Positions 1-12,944 of a DNA stretch of 64,000 nt are shown in pieces. Every line of letters starts with the position of its first letter. Position 1 is the stretch's first letter. The translations under genes and the position numbers were made by a program. The stretch is taken from NCBI GenBank assembly GCA_938084835.1, contig CALKER010000023.1:49898-113897 (forward strand), written 5' to 3'. The notes below the pieces were generated by a model. The model was given only the letters and a program-made list of their open reading frames with translations, was not told the DNA's origin and ran no database searches. The DNA is from an uncultured Thermoguttaceae bacterium (GTDB taxonomy: Bacteria; Planctomycetota; Planctomycetia; Pirellulales; Thermoguttaceae).

Positions 1-65
1 CCCGATGGGCCCCATCCCTCCCGGCGCGCGCCAGAGGAAACTTCGCAGCAAAGCGCGTCATCGAG

Positions 66-1481
66 CTAAACATTTGTCACCTCATCGGCGCTCTGCCCAT
101 GGATCAAGGCATCCAGGGTGCGAGCCAGAATTTCTTTATGCTCCGGCTTCTGGGCATAAACCCGACAAATACGATAGCTGAGAGGAATATGGCGGAAAAG
201 GTCCCGGTCCTCTAAAGGCCGAACTTCTCCGGTGGCCTCATCAAAGAGGAAATTCTGCCCTGCCGTTGGCGCCCACGAGCCCGGTCTGTACACATGACGG
301 GCGGGGTCAAACCGCAAGGGTAAATCTCGCAGGTGGGGGGGCAACCGCCGACGAAAGGCCTCCTCGAAGAGTCGTTCATCACTGAAGATGCTGGCTTCCT
401 CAGATTGCCCAGGTTCGAAGACCAGTGTTCGCTCGCAAGCAAGTTTCCAGGGGATCTCGCGGCGAAGGAACGCCCGCCACCTCTCTCCTAATTTCCGTAG
501 ACGCTCATCTGTGGGGTGATTGGCCCAGCGAGAAACATCGGTGAAAAGCGACCAGTCGGTAAACCGTTGGTATGCCTCAAGGTCCTCCAGTGGATTCCGG
601 GAGAATAAGTATGGTTTACTCTCCAGGAACAGGTCGCGCAAAGTGAGATCAATTGCTCGAACCGTTCGGTGGTAATACACGGAATGAAACAACTCGGCCC
701 GCACCGCCACAAAGCGAACAAGGGCGGACAGGCCTCGCTCGTGGATCGTCAACCCTTTAGGGGAGAAGATTGTGTACTGGAGCAGACGCTCGAGGTCGAA
801 AGCCCGGGTGTTATAACCGGTCATGTAGGCATCGCGAAGGACAAAATCCATATTGTCGAGCGTATAAATACCACAAAAGAGGCTCCGCAGAAACAGAAGC
901 CATTGTGGCTGGTTGGTTCTTTCGCCACTCCGCGGGCGGACGATGAGAAAGGCCACTTGCTCAGGATCGAGAGTCTCATGGGGTTCAAGCGCGCTGAAGG
1001 GATTTCGCCGCAACCGTTGAATCAACAAGGCAAAATCTCGGCGGATGATCTCCGCCCCCAGGGTTTCATGGGTAAGTCCAAAGTCTGCCAAAAAATATTG
1101 GTCAAAAAAGTGGCCAAAGGGGCCGTGGCCTACGTCGTGAAGAAGTGCCGCAACACGGAGAAGCGACTCCACATAGCCGCGACTGGGACAATCCGGACAC
1201 ACCGCCTTCAAACTGGGGTATAACTGGGCGGCAGCCCGACTGGCCAAGTGCATGGCCCCCAGAACGTGTTGGAATCGGGTATGCTGGGCCGCCGGAAATA
1301 CCCACCAGGCGCACTGAAGTTGGTGGATCTGCCGCAACCGCTGCACCCAAGGATGATCGAGAAATTGTTTTTCTGATACTTCCTCTGCATTGGCCGAAGC
1401 CGCAGTAAAAGCAATGTATCCATGAATCGGATCGTGGCTAAGCGTCTTATCTCCAAAAAGTAACCGGAGCTCTGCGGACAT
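66..1481 (-). CDS. HD-domain phosphohydrolase (dNTPase/SAMHD1-like)
   Basis: A 471-residue protein. The HD-superfamily metal site is visible: TRFQHVLG (His72), then ALLHDVGHGPFGH (His115-Asp116) and a later Asp in TLDNMDFVLRDAYMTG. This arrangement is shared by dGTPase/SAMHD1-type dNTP triphosphohydrolases and related HD proteins, so hydrolysis of a phosphoester or nucleotide in the cytoplasm is likely; the substrate cannot be read from sequence. The ATG at 1479-1481 was chosen because GAGGGAC lies just upstream on the minus strand and homology-like sequence begins there; a longer reading up to 1727 is open but looks non-coding. It is divergent from tsaD across a 499-bp gap. Confidence 0.85.
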   Translation of the reverse strand: MSAELRLLFGDKTLSHDPIHGYIAFTAASANAEEVSEKQFLDHPWVQRLRQIHQLQCAWWVFPAAQHTRFQHVLGAMHLASRAAAQLYPSLKAVCPDCPSRGYVESLLRVAALLHDVGHGPFGHFFDQYFLADFGLTHETLGAEIIRRDFALLIQRLRRNPFSALEPHETLDPEQVAFLIVRPRSGERTNQPQWLLFLRSLFCGIYTLDNMDFVLRDAYMTGYNTRAFDLERLLQYTIFSPKGLTIHERGLSALVRFVAVRAELFHSVYYHRTVRAIDLTLRDLFLESKPYLFSRNPLEDLEAYQRFTDWSLFTDVSRWANHPTDERLRKLGERWRAFLRREIPWKLACERTLVFEPGQSEEASIFSDERLFEEAFRRRLPPHLRDLPLRFDPARHVYRPGSWAPTAGQNFLFDEATGEVRPLEDRDLFRHIPLSYRICRVYAQKPEHKEILARTLDALIHGQSADEVTNV

Positions 1482-1980
1482 ACCTGTTTGTCCCTCGTGC
1501 AGGATCACGATTGGGGGGCCTGCCCCAGCCTTTTTCAACTCTTCTTTGTAAGGGCTGTGCCTCGTATGATTAGAACACGCATTTGAAAAGTGAGGAAGGC
1601 ATCTGCACGGCACGCGCAAGCGGCGTGTTTCCCGGTTGTCTCGGACCCTGCGGTGGGTCTTGCCGCGGGCGATTCCACTTTCCCGAAGCAATTGTGGCCC
1701 ACGAGCCTTTCTTCCCGTACCGGGCAAGATCCGATAACTTTGTCGAATCGCGATACCAACGCGGGAACAAACTTAACGTCATCAGTGTTTAATGCGCTGA
1801 CACAGGTGCCTTTACTCCCCACATCGGCAGGATGGGCAGGACGGAAGAATCCGGATGTTTCTGCCCCTCCAGCTTCGGTCCTAAGCGGGGCAATCCCGAG
1901 GCTTAATCTGGTTCACGTGGACATGGCACAAAAGATTTGGTACTAACCCCTTAAGCTCAAAACTTCCTGGGATAGAGGCT
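1482..1980. other. Intergenic, divergent promoters expected
   Basis: This 499-bp gap lies between the divergent HD-domain gene and tsaD, so promoters for both should be here. I see no clear -35/-10 pair, RNA gene or convincing small gene. Open frames across it lack a plausible ribosome site and resemble no protein family. Confidence 0.5.
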
Positions 1981-3069
1981 ATGGAGAAACTGGCCAGCAA
2001 AGAGGCTGGACGTCCGCAGTATCTGCTTTGCCTGGAAACCACCTGCGACGAAACGGCAGCCGCGGTTATTTCCGATCGGCTTGAGGTCTTAGGGGCGGTG
2101 GTTGCCAGCCAGGACCGTCTTCACGAGCGTTTTCGCGGTGTGGTGCCGGAGATTGCCTCCCGCGCCCACGTGGAGCGAATCTTGCCGGCCATCGACCTAG
2201 CGTTTCAACAAGCGGGGATCAAACCCACGGATCTTTCGGCGGTAGCGGTGGCCCATACGCCCGGGCTGGCTGGCTCGCTGATGGTCGGTCTGATGGCCGC
2301 CAAAACGATGGCGCTTGTGCTTAAAATCCCTCTCATCGGCGTGGATCACTTGCAGGCCCACGTGTACGCTTGTCGCATTGCCTCTGGCGAAGAGATTTTC
2401 CCCTGCGTAGGGCTAGTTGTCAGTGGCGGCCATACCAGCCTTTACTGGTGCCCTAACGCGCTAGAGTTCCAACTGATTGGAAGCACTATCGATGATGCAG
2501 CGGGAGAAGCGTTCGACAAAGTCGCTTCCATGCTTGGGTTAGGGTATCCCGGAGGACCGGCGGTGGAGCGTGCAGCAGCTTCGGGAAATCCGCGGGCCTA
2601 CAATTTTCCCCGGTCACTTTTGGACGACCCGGAGCGGCTGGACTTTAGTTTTAGCGGGCTAAAAACAGCAGTGCGGTACGCCATCTGTGGTCCCGGGAAA
2701 GTCGATTTCTCTCGATTACAACTCCCCGCGGAAACGGTGGCCGATTTGGCCGCTAGCTTTCAGGAGGCCGTGGTGGACTGCTTGGTGGGCAAAGCGTTTT
2801 TGGCCCTCCAGAAGATGGGTGTGTCCACTCTCTGTGTCGGCGGGGGCGTAGCCGCTAATAAACGCTTCCGCCAAAGACTCGAAGAGGAAGCCGCCCGACG
2901 CAAGGTGCGCCTCTTTATCGCCCCCTTAAAACTGTGTACGGACAACGCCGTGATGGGAGCTATTGCTTGGGAGCGGTATCGGGCGGGGTTGTTCGAGCCC
3001 CTGGAGCTCGATATCCAGGCAGGGCCAATTCGGCTGAAATCACCCAAGGGGGCAACTCCTGGAGCATGA
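1981..3069 (+). CDS. tsaD: tRNA N6-adenosine threonylcarbamoyltransferase TsaD
   Basis: A 362-residue, full-length member of the Kae1/TsaD/Qri7 family. It transfers the threonylcarbamoyl group from threonylcarbamoyl-AMP to A37 of ANN-decoding tRNAs, working with TsaB and TsaE in the cytoplasm. Diagnostic features are the N-terminal LCLETTCDETAAAV, the iron-binding HLQAH (His123, His127), LVVSGGHTSL, the FSFSGLKTAV segment and the C-terminal CTDNAVMGA. The ATG at 1981 begins five codons before the conserved core region; its Shine-Dalgarno is weak (GATAGAGG nearly abuts the start). Neither tsaB nor tsaE is adjacent. Confidence 0.97.
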   Translation: MEKLASKEAGRPQYLLCLETTCDETAAAVISDRLEVLGAVVASQDRLHERFRGVVPEIASRAHVERILPAIDLAFQQAGIKPTDLSAVAVAHTPGLAGSLMVGLMAAKTMALVLKIPLIGVDHLQAHVYACRIASGEEIFPCVGLVVSGGHTSLYWCPNALEFQLIGSTIDDAAGEAFDKVASMLGLGYPGGPAVERAAASGNPRAYNFPRSLLDDPERLDFSFSGLKTAVRYAICGPGKVDFSRLQLPAETVADLAASFQEAVVDCLVGKAFLALQKMGVSTLCVGGGVAANKRFRQRLEEEAARRKVRLFIAPLKLCTDNAVMGAIAWERYRAGLFEPLELDIQAGPIRLKSPKGATPGA

Positions 3070-3624
3070 CACCCGAGTCCCACCTCGCAGCCTCTGCCCG
3101 CGCCTTAGACTGGGAAGCGTGGTCGTGGCCCACCGTCACTTACGACCTCCGGGCTTGCTAGCTTTGGAATTCTCCCCCGTGGTCTTTAGCGCCGGCACCT
3201 GACACTCCTCGGAAGAGGTGCCTAATCTCGGCGGTTATCGCACAATGCATCATGAGGCCGATAGGGGGCCTTACCGCTTAAGGTGTCCATGATCGTTTTG
3301 AGAAGCAGCGTTTTTGCCGGGGGGAATTTGCCACGTGCTTTCATCTTAAGGGGTCATAATTACCAGCCACCCTCCGCCTGTCACTTTGCTTATACTGCCC
3401 AGGCTTCTCGAGCGCAAATTCTGCCAGAAAGAGGGAGGAAGGCGGAGGCCTGCCATCGCCGAGGTCAGTAGGCGCGGCAAGGAAACTTGGCCGCCCCCTC
3501 CCTGTGAATAGAATAAAGCCGAAGGCATGATCACTTAAGCTCACCGGTCGAGTGCCGCCTTTGATGGCGCCGGCAGAAGGTGGCAGACTAGTGCATGAAA
3601 CGTTCCTGGAGAGACAAGGCAGCT
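3070..3624. other. Intergenic region without recognised genes
   Basis: About 550 bp between tsaD and the AAA ATPase gene. It holds an inverted repeat GGCACCT...AGGTGCC at about 3194-3222 with no T tract, so termination there is uncertain. Short open frames on both strands look non-coding. Confidence 0.4.
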
Positions 3625-5055
3625 ATGAGCAGCCCCGCGGCCACCGAATCACGTCCCAGCACACTGCGCGAGCTTCGCGAAAGCGGTTGGGTCTCCAAAC
3701 CAGTCAAGCGTGAAATTTACGATAACTTCATGTTGGCCCTATCCCGTGGCGAGGACCTTTTTCCCGGTATTATCGGTTACGACGATACGGTCATACCCGA
3801 AATAGCCATCGCCATTATCGCGGGTCACGACATGCTTTTCCTAGGTGAAAAGGGGCAGGCCAAAAGTCGACTGATGCGACTGATCGCACGGTTCCTGGAC
3901 GACGAAGTCCCATATTTGGACATCCCCGGTTGTCCGGTGCATGAGGACCCATACAAACCCATTACGCGAATGGGGAAAGAATTCGTGGCCAGCCGGCCTG
4001 AGGATGAAATCCCCATCCGCTGGTGGCCGAAAAGGGATCGCTATGCTGAGAGACTTGCGCCTGGGACAAAATTTGCGGACCTCATCGGGGAGATCGACCC
4101 AGCAAAATTGGCGGCCGGAATTAGCATGTCGGCCGAGGAGGCCCTTCATTTTGGCCTGATCCCTCGCCTGCACCGAGGGATTTTCGCCATCAACGAGCTG
4201 CCAGAGCTCGACGAGGCTGTCCAGGTCGGGCTGTTTAATATCTTGGAAGAACGAGACGTTCAGATCCGCGGTTATCCTGTACGTTTTGACATTGACGTGC
4301 TGATGCTCTTTTCCGCCAATCCTGCCACCTACAACCGCAGTGGGAAGGTTATTCCTCAGCTGAAGGACCGAATCGGTTCGGTCATTCATACGCACTATCC
4401 TCGCGAGCGGCAGCTGGGAATCGAGATTATGCATCAAGAGGCGGGGATCGATTTGGGCGGGGAATATCCCGTGGTGGTTCCCTATTTTATGAGCGAAATT
4501 GTGGAGCAGATCAGCATTGTGGCCCGGCGGTCGAAGTACATCGATCAGGCCTCCGGGGTGAGTGCCCGTCTGAGTATTGCAAATTACCGCGTGATGGTCG
4601 CCAGTGCGCGCCGACGTGCCGCCATCTTGGGGGAGCGGCCGGCGGTTCCCCGCATTAGTGATTTGGGGCACATTTACTCCTCTGCCCTCGGCAAGTTGGA
4701 ACTGGATCTAATCAGCAGCCATCAAATGTCCGAGCGGCAAGTGCTGGAGGCCATCATTGCCGAAGCCATTCGCGACGTATTTCGCGAATACGTAAACAAG
4801 CATGGCTTGGAGCAGATAGCCGAGATATTTGGCCGGGGAGTGAAGATCGAAGTTGGGGACATGTTACCGTCGGAATATTACGCGGAGCGGCTGAAGCGAG
4901 TCCCCCCGGTGTGGGAAAAGGCGTTCGAAGTCAATGCGTCGTCCCACCCGGCCATCCGCGCTTCTTGTGTGGAATTTGTCCTGGCCGGTCTGTACGCCGA
5001 GGAGCGGATCTCCCGCACTCAGCGCCACGGGAGAATCATTTATGAAATCCCCTGA
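3625..5055 (+). CDS. MoxR/ChlI-type AAA+ ATPase
   Basis: A 476-residue AAA+ protein of the MoxR / Mg-chelatase ChlI-like group. The Walker A loop is GEKGQAKS (about residues 74-81); the Walker B region is [11 protein letters not shown], followed by [15 protein letters not shown] (the insertion typical of MoxR/ChlI) and sensor-1 FSANPATYN. Such ATPases act with VWA-domain partners as chaperone or chelatase-like remodelling pairs in the cytoplasm; the client is unknown. The next gene starts 14 bp before this one ends and encodes a VWA protein, which supports a two-gene unit. The ATG at 3625 has AAGG/GGAGAG upstream; an ATG at 3595 would add ten residues. Confidence 0.88.
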   Translation: MSSPAATESRPSTLRELRESGWVSKPVKREIYDNFMLALSRGEDLFPGIIGYDDTVIPEIAIAIIAGHDMLFLGEKGQAKSRLMRLIARFLDDEVPYLDIPGCPVHEDPYKPITRMGKEFVASRPEDEIPIRWWPKRDRYAERLAPGTKFADLIGEIDPAKLAAGISMSAEEALHFGLIPRLHRGIFAINELPELDEAVQVGLFNILEERDVQIRGYPVRFDIDVLMLFSANPATYNRSGKVIPQLKDRIGSVIHTHYPRERQLGIEIMHQEAGIDLGGEYPVVVPYFMSEIVEQISIVARRSKYIDQASGVSARLSIANYRVMVASARRRAAILGERPAVPRISDLGHIYSSALGKLELDLISSHQMSERQVLEAIIAEAIRDVFREYVNKHGLEQIAEIFGRGVKIEVGDMLPSEYYAERLKRVPPVWEKAFEVNASSHPAIRASCVEFVLAGLYAEERISRTQRHGRIIYEIP

Positions 5056-6763
5056 AAAATCGGCGGGCCCAGCCCGTAACACCGGTGGAATCATTTACAC
5101 CTATCAAGGCTACGACCCCAAAAATATTCCTAGCCCCTTCCAACCTCCGCCAGATCTCGTCTCGGGGGCGATGGAGCATCTGTTGATGTACGGCGATTTC
5201 CGCGAGCTGACGGAGGAGGAGCTGGCCCGGGCTGTGCGCATTGATCCCAGCCAGATTGCCGGGTTGGGCCCTAGCCTTCAGTCGCTAATTGAAATGCTTC
5301 TTCAGCGCAAAAAGAAGATTCTGGAGACCTATGAAACAGAAACCGTGTTGGAAGAAGCAACCCGCCTTTTTCGGGATTTGGCCGCTCAGATGCAACCTCC
5401 GCGGGCACTGGCCTCCTGGTTCCATAAGGCCGTAACCGAAGAGCAGCTTTACGATCTGGAACGAATTTGGTACCACGTGGAAACGGATCGGCCAGACTTC
5501 GCCCGCCAGCTTGTCCGCCTTACTGCCCGCCTTGGGGACAAATATCAAATCGAGGAACTTGCCGCAAAATACCATTTCACCGGCCGGACGCCGATGACCA
5601 TTCCCCAGGCACTGGAGGTCAAGGCGGAGCTCGAGATGATCGATCGGCTGCTGAAGAAGCTCGAGGAAGCCATGAAGACGGCCCGCATCGGCATTATCGA
5701 CCTTAACGAGCTGGCACACTTTGCCTCTCAGGAGCAGCTCGACAACTTACGTCAGCTGTCAGAGCGGGTGCGGGAGTTTCTCCGACATCTGGCCGAGCTT
5801 CAAGGCCTGGAACGGGGACCGGAGGGCTATCGACTGACGCCTAAGGCCATGCGGATCTTTCAAGGATTTCTGTTGCAGAGGATTTTTAGCGAGTTAAAAC
5901 CGGCTCGCACAGGTCGGCATCAAGGTCCCATCCTCGGCGAGGGAGCCGTCGAACTTCAAAGTACCAAACCGTACGAGTTCGGCGACTCCCTGACCAATAT
6001 GGACATCTCAAGCTCGTTCGTCAACGCCCTCATTCGCCAGGGCCCAGGGGTTCCTGTGCGCCTTCAGCCGGAGGACATCCTCATCCACAAAACAAAGAAT
6101 AACCCCAAGTGTGCCACAGTAGTACTGCTGGATATGAGCGGGTCGATGCGCTACGCCGATCTGTATGTGCACGCAAAGCGCATGGGACTGGCCCTGCATG
6201 GGCTTATCACTCGGGAGTTTCCTGGCGATTATCTGCAGTTTGTGGAGCTTGCCACCTTTGCCAAGCTCCGACATATCAGCGAAATTCCCACCCTTCTGCC
6301 CAAAAATCCTACACTCTTTGATCCGGTCATCCGACTCCGGGCGGATATGAGCGACCCGCGGATCACCGAATTAGACATCCCGCCGCATTTTACGAACATT
6401 CAGCACGGCCTCCAGCTGGCCCGCCATTTGTTGGCACCGCAAGCCACCCCGAATAAGCAGATCATCCTTATCACCGACGGGATGCCCACCGCCCACTTCG
6501 AGGGATCAATCCTTTACCTACTCTATCCGCCCCATCGGGAGACCGAGGCGGCCACCCTCCGCGAGGGTCGCCTGTGCGCAAAGGAGGGCATCGTCATCAA
6601 CATCTTCCTCCTTCCCTCGTGGGGCCAAAGCCGGGAAGATGTGCAATTCGCTTATTGCTTGGCTCGCGAGACCCGCGGCCGCGTCCTGTTTACCGCCGGT
6701 AAGGATCTGGACCGATTTGTCATTTGGGACTATCTTGCGCGACGGCGGGAGATCATCGGTTAA
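5042..6763 (+). CDS. VWA-domain protein, partner of the upstream AAA+ ATPase
   Basis: A 573-residue protein. The C-terminal third is a von Willebrand A domain with an intact [15 protein letters not shown] (DxSxS near residue 363), a middle Thr region, and [11 protein letters not shown] near residue 475. The N-terminal 350 residues are largely helical and charged (for example [17 protein letters not shown]), with no named domain that I recognise. The start ATG at 5042 overlaps the stop region of the AAA+ gene by 14 bp in another frame, indicating translational coupling. ChlI/ChlD, MoxR/VWA and NorQ/NorD systems share this arrangement, so the pair probably works together in metal insertion or protein remodelling. 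No signal peptide is seen. Confidence 0.87.
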   Translation: MKSPEKSAGPARNTGGIIYTYQGYDPKNIPSPFQPPPDLVSGAMEHLLMYGDFRELTEEELARAVRIDPSQIAGLGPSLQSLIEMLLQRKKKILETYETETVLEEATRLFRDLAAQMQPPRALASWFHKAVTEEQLYDLERIWYHVETDRPDFARQLVRLTARLGDKYQIEELAAKYHFTGRTPMTIPQALEVKAELEMIDRLLKKLEEAMKTARIGIIDLNELAHFASQEQLDNLRQLSERVREFLRHLAELQGLERGPEGYRLTPKAMRIFQGFLLQRIFSELKPARTGRHQGPILGEGAVELQSTKPYEFGDSLTNMDISSSFVNALIRQGPGVPVRLQPEDILIHKTKNNPKCATVVLLDMSGSMRYADLYVHAKRMGLALHGLITREFPGDYLQFVELATFAKLRHISEIPTLLPKNPTLFDPVIRLRADMSDPRITELDIPPHFTNIQHGLQLARHLLAPQATPNKQIILITDGMPTAHFEGSILYLLYPPHRETEAATLREGRLCAKEGIVINIFLLPSWGQSREDVQFAYCLARETRGRVLFTAGKDLDRFVIWDYLARRREIIG

Positions 6764-6830
6764 ACCCGCTTACAAAAGTCGTTAAACCCACCTGCGAAAA
6801 TCAGCGATCAAAAGGAAGAAAGTTCCCAGC

Positions 6831-7367
6831 GTGCCACAACGTGCAGATGCCACTCACAACAAAGCCTGTTTTAGGGGAATATTCTTTTGGCGGCTTTGTT
6901 CACTGTTGTGGACAGCACCGAATTCGCTGGTAGGACTAATTCTGGGCGGTGTAGGCCTGCTAAGTGGAGGTGGTGTAGGTCGATGTCCCGGCGCTCTTGA
7001 ATTCTGGGGCGGTCTTCCCGCTATTGTCCTCAAAATCTTGCCTCTGCGCGGTGGCGCCCACGCCATCACATTTGGCCATGTGATAATCTATCGCTCACGA
7101 ACACTAAGAGAAGCCATTCGTAAACACGAGCTAATCCACGTCCGGCAATACGAACGATTGGGACCGTTGTTCATCCCGGCTTATCTGGCAGCATCACTCG
7201 TCGCCCTTTTGCGCGGGAAGGATCCGTATCGCGACAATGTTTTCGAACGGGAGGCCTTTGCCGCTTCGGAGGCCCCCTACATGCCTTTCCCAGAAGAATT
7301 ACTGGCGGAAAAGAACCACGAAGGGTTAGCTTCCTCCCCGTCGCCAACCCACAAACCCTTGAGTTAG
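6831..7367 (+). CDS. Small HELIH-motif membrane-associated protein
   Basis: A 178-residue protein starting with GTG at 6831, with GGAAGAAAG about nine bases upstream. It has a hydrophobic segment (LVGLILGGVGLLSGGG, about residues 33-48) and the conserved stretch KHELIHVRQYERLGPLFIPAY with an HExxH-like HELIH, followed by an amphipathic or hydrophobic helix and a DNVFEREAFA tail. The His/Glu pattern suggests a divergent zinc site, but catalytic activity is not shown. It follows the VWA gene by 67 bp on the same strand and may belong to that unit. Confidence 0.7.
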   Translation: MPQRADATHNKACFRGIFFWRLCSLLWTAPNSLVGLILGGVGLLSGGGVGRCPGALEFWGGLPAIVLKILPLRGGAHAITFGHVIIYRSRTLREAIRKHELIHVRQYERLGPLFIPAYLAASLVALLRGKDPYRDNVFEREAFAASEAPYMPFPEELLAEKNHEGLASSPSPTHKPLS

Positions 7368-7834
7368 AATGGCCGCTCGGATGAGGGGTTCAGAGGAGTT
7401 TCCGGCGAGTGTGCTCAATTGCGCTCCCACGTGGCCGGCTGCATTTCAACCTCGGCAGGAGACGACCTCCTCGCCCGTCCGCCGATCTGACCCGAGAAGA
7501 TCGACGCCTTGGCCCGAGCCAAAAACCCCGGACTTTGCTTTGCGGCAGTTTGCGTTGAAGCAAAGCGAATCGCCCTGGCTTCTCTGAGCGGTTGGGGAAC
7601 CCCTTGGACAAACCTGTGGATAGAGCCCGCCCTCCCCGCCAGGGTGCGCTATTTTTGGGACGAGGCCCGTGATCCGATGCGGAGCCACATCCGCTTGGCC
7701 CAGGCTCAAGCCTTCACCCAGGGAACACAAGATTCCGTTTCTGAGGCCGGTTGCCCGGGGCTCCTAGTTTCCCTTCCGCGGTTTGGGGCGCCCGCGGCAT
7801 ACGGGCTTCACACGTCGCTTAGCGAACGTATCCC
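7368..7834. other. Intergenic between convergent genes
   Basis: This 467-bp gap separates the HELIH-protein gene (+) from clpB (-). It contains the downstream copy (7771-7792) of a short repeat whose other copy spans the clpB stop codon. No RNA gene or terminator with a clear T tract was found. Confidence 0.4.
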
Positions 7835-7853
7835 TTACGCGGTTTGGGGCGCC
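7771..7853. repeat. 22-bp direct repeat at the clpB 3' end, 61-bp offset
   Basis: Copies at 7771-7792 and 7832-7853 read CCCTTnCGCGGTTTGGGG plus CGCC, with one mismatch. The second copy includes the clpB stop codon (7835-7837) and its last codons. The start-to-start offset is 61 bp, the same as for two other repeats in this window. Confidence 0.8.
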
Positions 7854-10489
7854 GGATGGCCGATTTCTTCGAAAACGAATTCCCCTTGGCGATAGTCCAC
7901 GCGGATGCGGATTCCTTCCTCCCAATGATGCTTGAGCATTTCCACGGCCAAAGGATTCTGGATTTGCCGCTGGATGACCCGCCGCACCGGTCGGGCACCG
8001 AAGACGGGATCGTAGCCTTCCTCGGCAATGGCGTTGACAACCGCGTCGGTAAACTCGAGCTGGATTTGTCGCTGGGCCAGCTGCTGGGCAAACCGCTTCA
8101 ATTGCAGCTGGACCACCTTACGAATGTGCTCGCGGCTGAGCGGCCGGAAGATAATGATTTCGTCAACGCGGTTAAGGAATTCGGGCAAGAAATGTTTACG
8201 AAGGATGGAGAATACGGCCTCGCGCATCTCCTCCACGTCGCCACCCTCGCGAGCAATTTCCTGGATCATCTGGCTGCCCAGATTGCTGGTCATCACGATG
8301 ATGGTATTGGTAAAGTCCACAGTATGACCCAGGTTGTCTGTCAGCCGACCGTCATCGAGGACTTGGAGCAAGACGTTGAAGACGTCGTGATGGGCCTTCT
8401 CGATTTCATCGAGAAGGACCACAGAATAAGGCCGACGCCGGATGGCCTCGGTAAGGCGCCCCCCCTCTTCATAGCCCACATAGCCTGGGGGAGCCCCGAT
8501 GAGCCGGCTGACGGTATGACGTTCCATAAATTCGGACATATCCAGGCGAACCATCGCCCGCTCGTCATCAAAGAGGACCTCAGCCAGGGCCTTGCAAAGT
8601 TCGGTCTTACCCACGCCGGTGGGCCCCAGAAAGATAAAGGAGCCGATGGGGCGGTTGGGATCTTGAAGACCGGCCCGGCTGCGGCGGACGGCATGGGCCA
8701 CGGCCTCCACCGCTTCCTCTTGATCTACCACCCGCTCGTGAATTCGCTCTTCCAATACCAAAAGTTTTTGCCGTTCCGTCTCAAGCATTCGTGCCACGGG
8801 GATACCCGTCCACGCGCTGACTACCTCAGCGATTTCTTCAGGACCGACATCGGTGCGGAGAAGTCGCCGGCTACTGCCGTCGCCAGCCACCGACTCCAAC
8901 TCGCGGAGACGTTCCTCCAGCTCCTTTTGCCGGTTGGTCAGTCGGAGCAACTCCTGGAATTCCTCTTCGGGCGGAAGGATACCGGCCGACTGTTTGCTGT
9001 GGATGCTCGCCCGCAACTGATTGGCCTGATGCTGTACGGAGTTTAAATCCTCGCGCAGGCGATGGAGGTCGGTCAGCACCGCTTTTTCGCGCTCCCACTG
9101 GGCCCGCAGGCTGGAGAGCTTCTCCCGCAGGTCGGCCATCTCTTTCTGGACATCGGCCAGGCGCTGTTTGGCCGCTTCATCGGTTTCGTCGGCAAGCTGG
9201 CGCGCAGCAAGTTCCAGTTGAACCAATCGGCGCTGCACTTCGTCTATCTCTGCCGGAACACTTTCCAATTCCATGACCACCCGGCTCATAGCCTCGTCCA
9301 TCAGATCGATGGCTTTATCCGGGAGAAAGCGGTCGTGGATGTAACGATGGGAAAGGGTGGCGGCGGCTACCAGCGCCGAGTCTTTAATCTTCACGCCGCG
9401 ATGATGCGCTTCGTAGCGAGGTTTCAACCCGCGGAGGATAGCGATTGTATCTTCCACCGACGGTTCGCCGATGAAAATTGGCTGGAAGCGGCGTTCCAGA
9501 GCCGCATCTTTCTCGATGTACTTACGATATTCATCTAAAGTTGTGGCTCCGATACACCGGAGTTCTCCCCGCGCCAAAGCCGGCTTGAGGAGGTTGGCAG
9601 CATCGGCCGTGGCTCCTTCCGCCCGACCAGCACCCACCACCGTGTGGAGCTCGTCGATGAAGAGCATGATGCGGCCATCAGATTCTTGCACCTCGCGGAG
9701 GACCGCCTTTAGCCGTTCTTCGAATTCCCCACGATATTTCGCCCCAGCCACAAGTGCCCCCATGTCCAGGGCCACAATGGTGCGGTCTTTCAAGCTTTGG
9801 GGGACATCACCCTCGGCAATGCGCAGTGCCAGCCCTTCCACAATGGCCGTCTTCCCCACCCCCGGATCACCAATCAGCACCGGGTTATTCTTTGTCCGGC
9901 GACAAAGCACCTGGATCACCCGCCGAATCTCCTGATCCCGGCCGATGACCGGATCGAGCTTTCCACGCCGGGCCCGCTCCACCAGGTCGATCCCATAACG
10001 CTCCAAAGCGCGGAATTTCGCCTCGGGCTCTTGATCCGTAACCCGGGCCGTACCGCGAATCGATTTCAACGCCTTCAGAACGTCATCAGGCCCAATGGCG
10101 TTGAGTTCCAAAATCCGCTTGGCCTTGGAGTCGACTTTGCTTAGCGCAAGGAGCAGATGTTCCGTGGAGATATACTCGTCTTTTAAGGCGTCGGCTTCGC
10201 GCCACGCCGCTTCCAACACGCGATGTAAAGCCGATCCAATGGCCGGCGGACTCCCCCCCGAGATCTTCGGAAATCGATCCAGCTCCCCGCTGATCATCCG
10301 AGTCAGCTGTGTCCAATTGACGCCGATCCGTTCCAGAATAGGTCGACACAGCCCCTCCGGTTGCTCGATGAGAGCCACCAACAAGTGAAGAGGGTCAATC
10401 TCCGGATGACCGTGCCGGGACGCAAGAGCTTGGGCATCCTGAAGTGCTTCTTGGCTTTTGATCGTCAACTTGTCAAAGCGAAATGCCAT
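7835..10489 (-). CDS. clpB: ATP-dependent disaggregase ClpB
   Basis: An 884-residue Hsp100 chaperone that pulls polypeptides out of aggregates together with DnaK. It has an N-terminal repeat domain, AAA1 with Walker [14 protein letters not shown] and Walker [16 protein letters not shown], a long coiled-coil M domain (around [17 protein letters not shown], about residues 410-530), and AAA2 with [16 protein letters not shown] and [11 protein letters not shown]. These mark ClpB rather than ClpA or ClpC. The start at 10489 gives the usual [16 protein letters not shown] beginning. dnaK lies upstream on the same strand, 547 bp away. The length is slightly above the usual 860. Confidence 0.98.
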   Translation of the reverse strand: MAFRFDKLTIKSQEALQDAQALASRHGHPEIDPLHLLVALIEQPEGLCRPILERIGVNWTQLTRMISGELDRFPKISGGSPPAIGSALHRVLEAAWREADALKDEYISTEHLLLALSKVDSKAKRILELNAIGPDDVLKALKSIRGTARVTDQEPEAKFRALERYGIDLVERARRGKLDPVIGRDQEIRRVIQVLCRRTKNNPVLIGDPGVGKTAIVEGLALRIAEGDVPQSLKDRTIVALDMGALVAGAKYRGEFEERLKAVLREVQESDGRIMLFIDELHTVVGAGRAEGATADAANLLKPALARGELRCIGATTLDEYRKYIEKDAALERRFQPIFIGEPSVEDTIAILRGLKPRYEAHHRGVKIKDSALVAAATLSHRYIHDRFLPDKAIDLMDEAMSRVVMELESVPAEIDEVQRRLVQLELAARQLADETDEAAKQRLADVQKEMADLREKLSSLRAQWEREKAVLTDLHRLREDLNSVQHQANQLRASIHSKQSAGILPPEEEFQELLRLTNRQKELEERLRELESVAGDGSSRRLLRTDVGPEEIAEVVSAWTGIPVARMLETERQKLLVLEERIHERVVDQEEAVEAVAHAVRRSRAGLQDPNRPIGSFIFLGPTGVGKTELCKALAEVLFDDERAMVRLDMSEFMERHTVSRLIGAPPGYVGYEEGGRLTEAIRRRPYSVVLLDEIEKAHHDVFNVLLQVLDDGRLTDNLGHTVDFTNTIIVMTSNLGSQMIQEIAREGGDVEEMREAVFSILRKHFLPEFLNRVDEIIIFRPLSREHIRKVVQLQLKRFAQQLAQRQIQLEFTDAVVNAIAEEGYDPVFGARPVRRVIQRQIQNPLAVEMLKHHWEEGIRIRVDYRQGEFVFEEIGHPAPQTA

Positions 10490-11036
10490 AAAATTGATCC
10501 TGTTCTAAAATCACAGCCCATCATTGCCTGTGGTGGGAAGCGATCACGGCCTCCTTGCACAACCATCTTACTTCCGTCCCACCGGCCCACGAAACTCCTA
10601 ACCCTCCTGCCGCGTTAACAAAGAAGCTTCCACTTGGAGGCGGGGTAAGCGCATCGCAGGCTGCTTCCGCATCACCTGTGTAGCAGACAACCGCCACCCA
10701 TCAGCCGGCACTTCCTGCCCACCTGCGGCGTTTTGACGGAGAAGCTTCTGGGACAACCTGCGACTACCACCCGGCGGTGGGCTTTGACAAAATCGGGATC
10801 GACGGTGGCACGGAGATCTGTCTCCCAATGCACACTCGATCCCTTCGGCCGTCAGTGCGGCTGCTTGCGGAAGCAACCTGTAAACTTCTTTCAGCCCCTC
10901 GGCATGTCAGCCTGTTGGGCCCTCGAGATACCAGCAGATCCCACAAACTCACCTGAGCTTCAGCGCTCAACCGCCAGCCGAATGGCACAGCGGTCCTCGA
11001 GCTTTGCCGGGCCAGGGTTGAAACCCACCCGGATAA
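10490..11036 (-). other. clpB-dnaK gap with possible decayed reading frame
   Basis: In this 547-bp gap, protein-like stretches on the minus strand lie in different frames: AEGLKEVYRLLPQAAALTAE near 10880, DLRATVDPDFVKAHRRVVV near 10790, and ADGWRLSATQVMRKQPAMRL near 10680. That is what a frameshifted small gene would look like, but I recognise no family. Treat it as an unproven pseudogene. Confidence 0.25.

Positions 11037-12944
<1,908 letters not shown>

Noticed and set aside
669..1223. Plus-strand 184-codon frame
   Set aside because: It is antisense to the HD-domain gene and lacks a ribosome site.
3841..4671. Minus-strand 276-codon frame
   Set aside because: It is antisense to the AAA+ ATPase; its codons mirror the real gene and it has no recognisable domain.
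7844..9046. Plus-strand 400-codon frame
   Set aside because: It is the antisense shadow of clpB.
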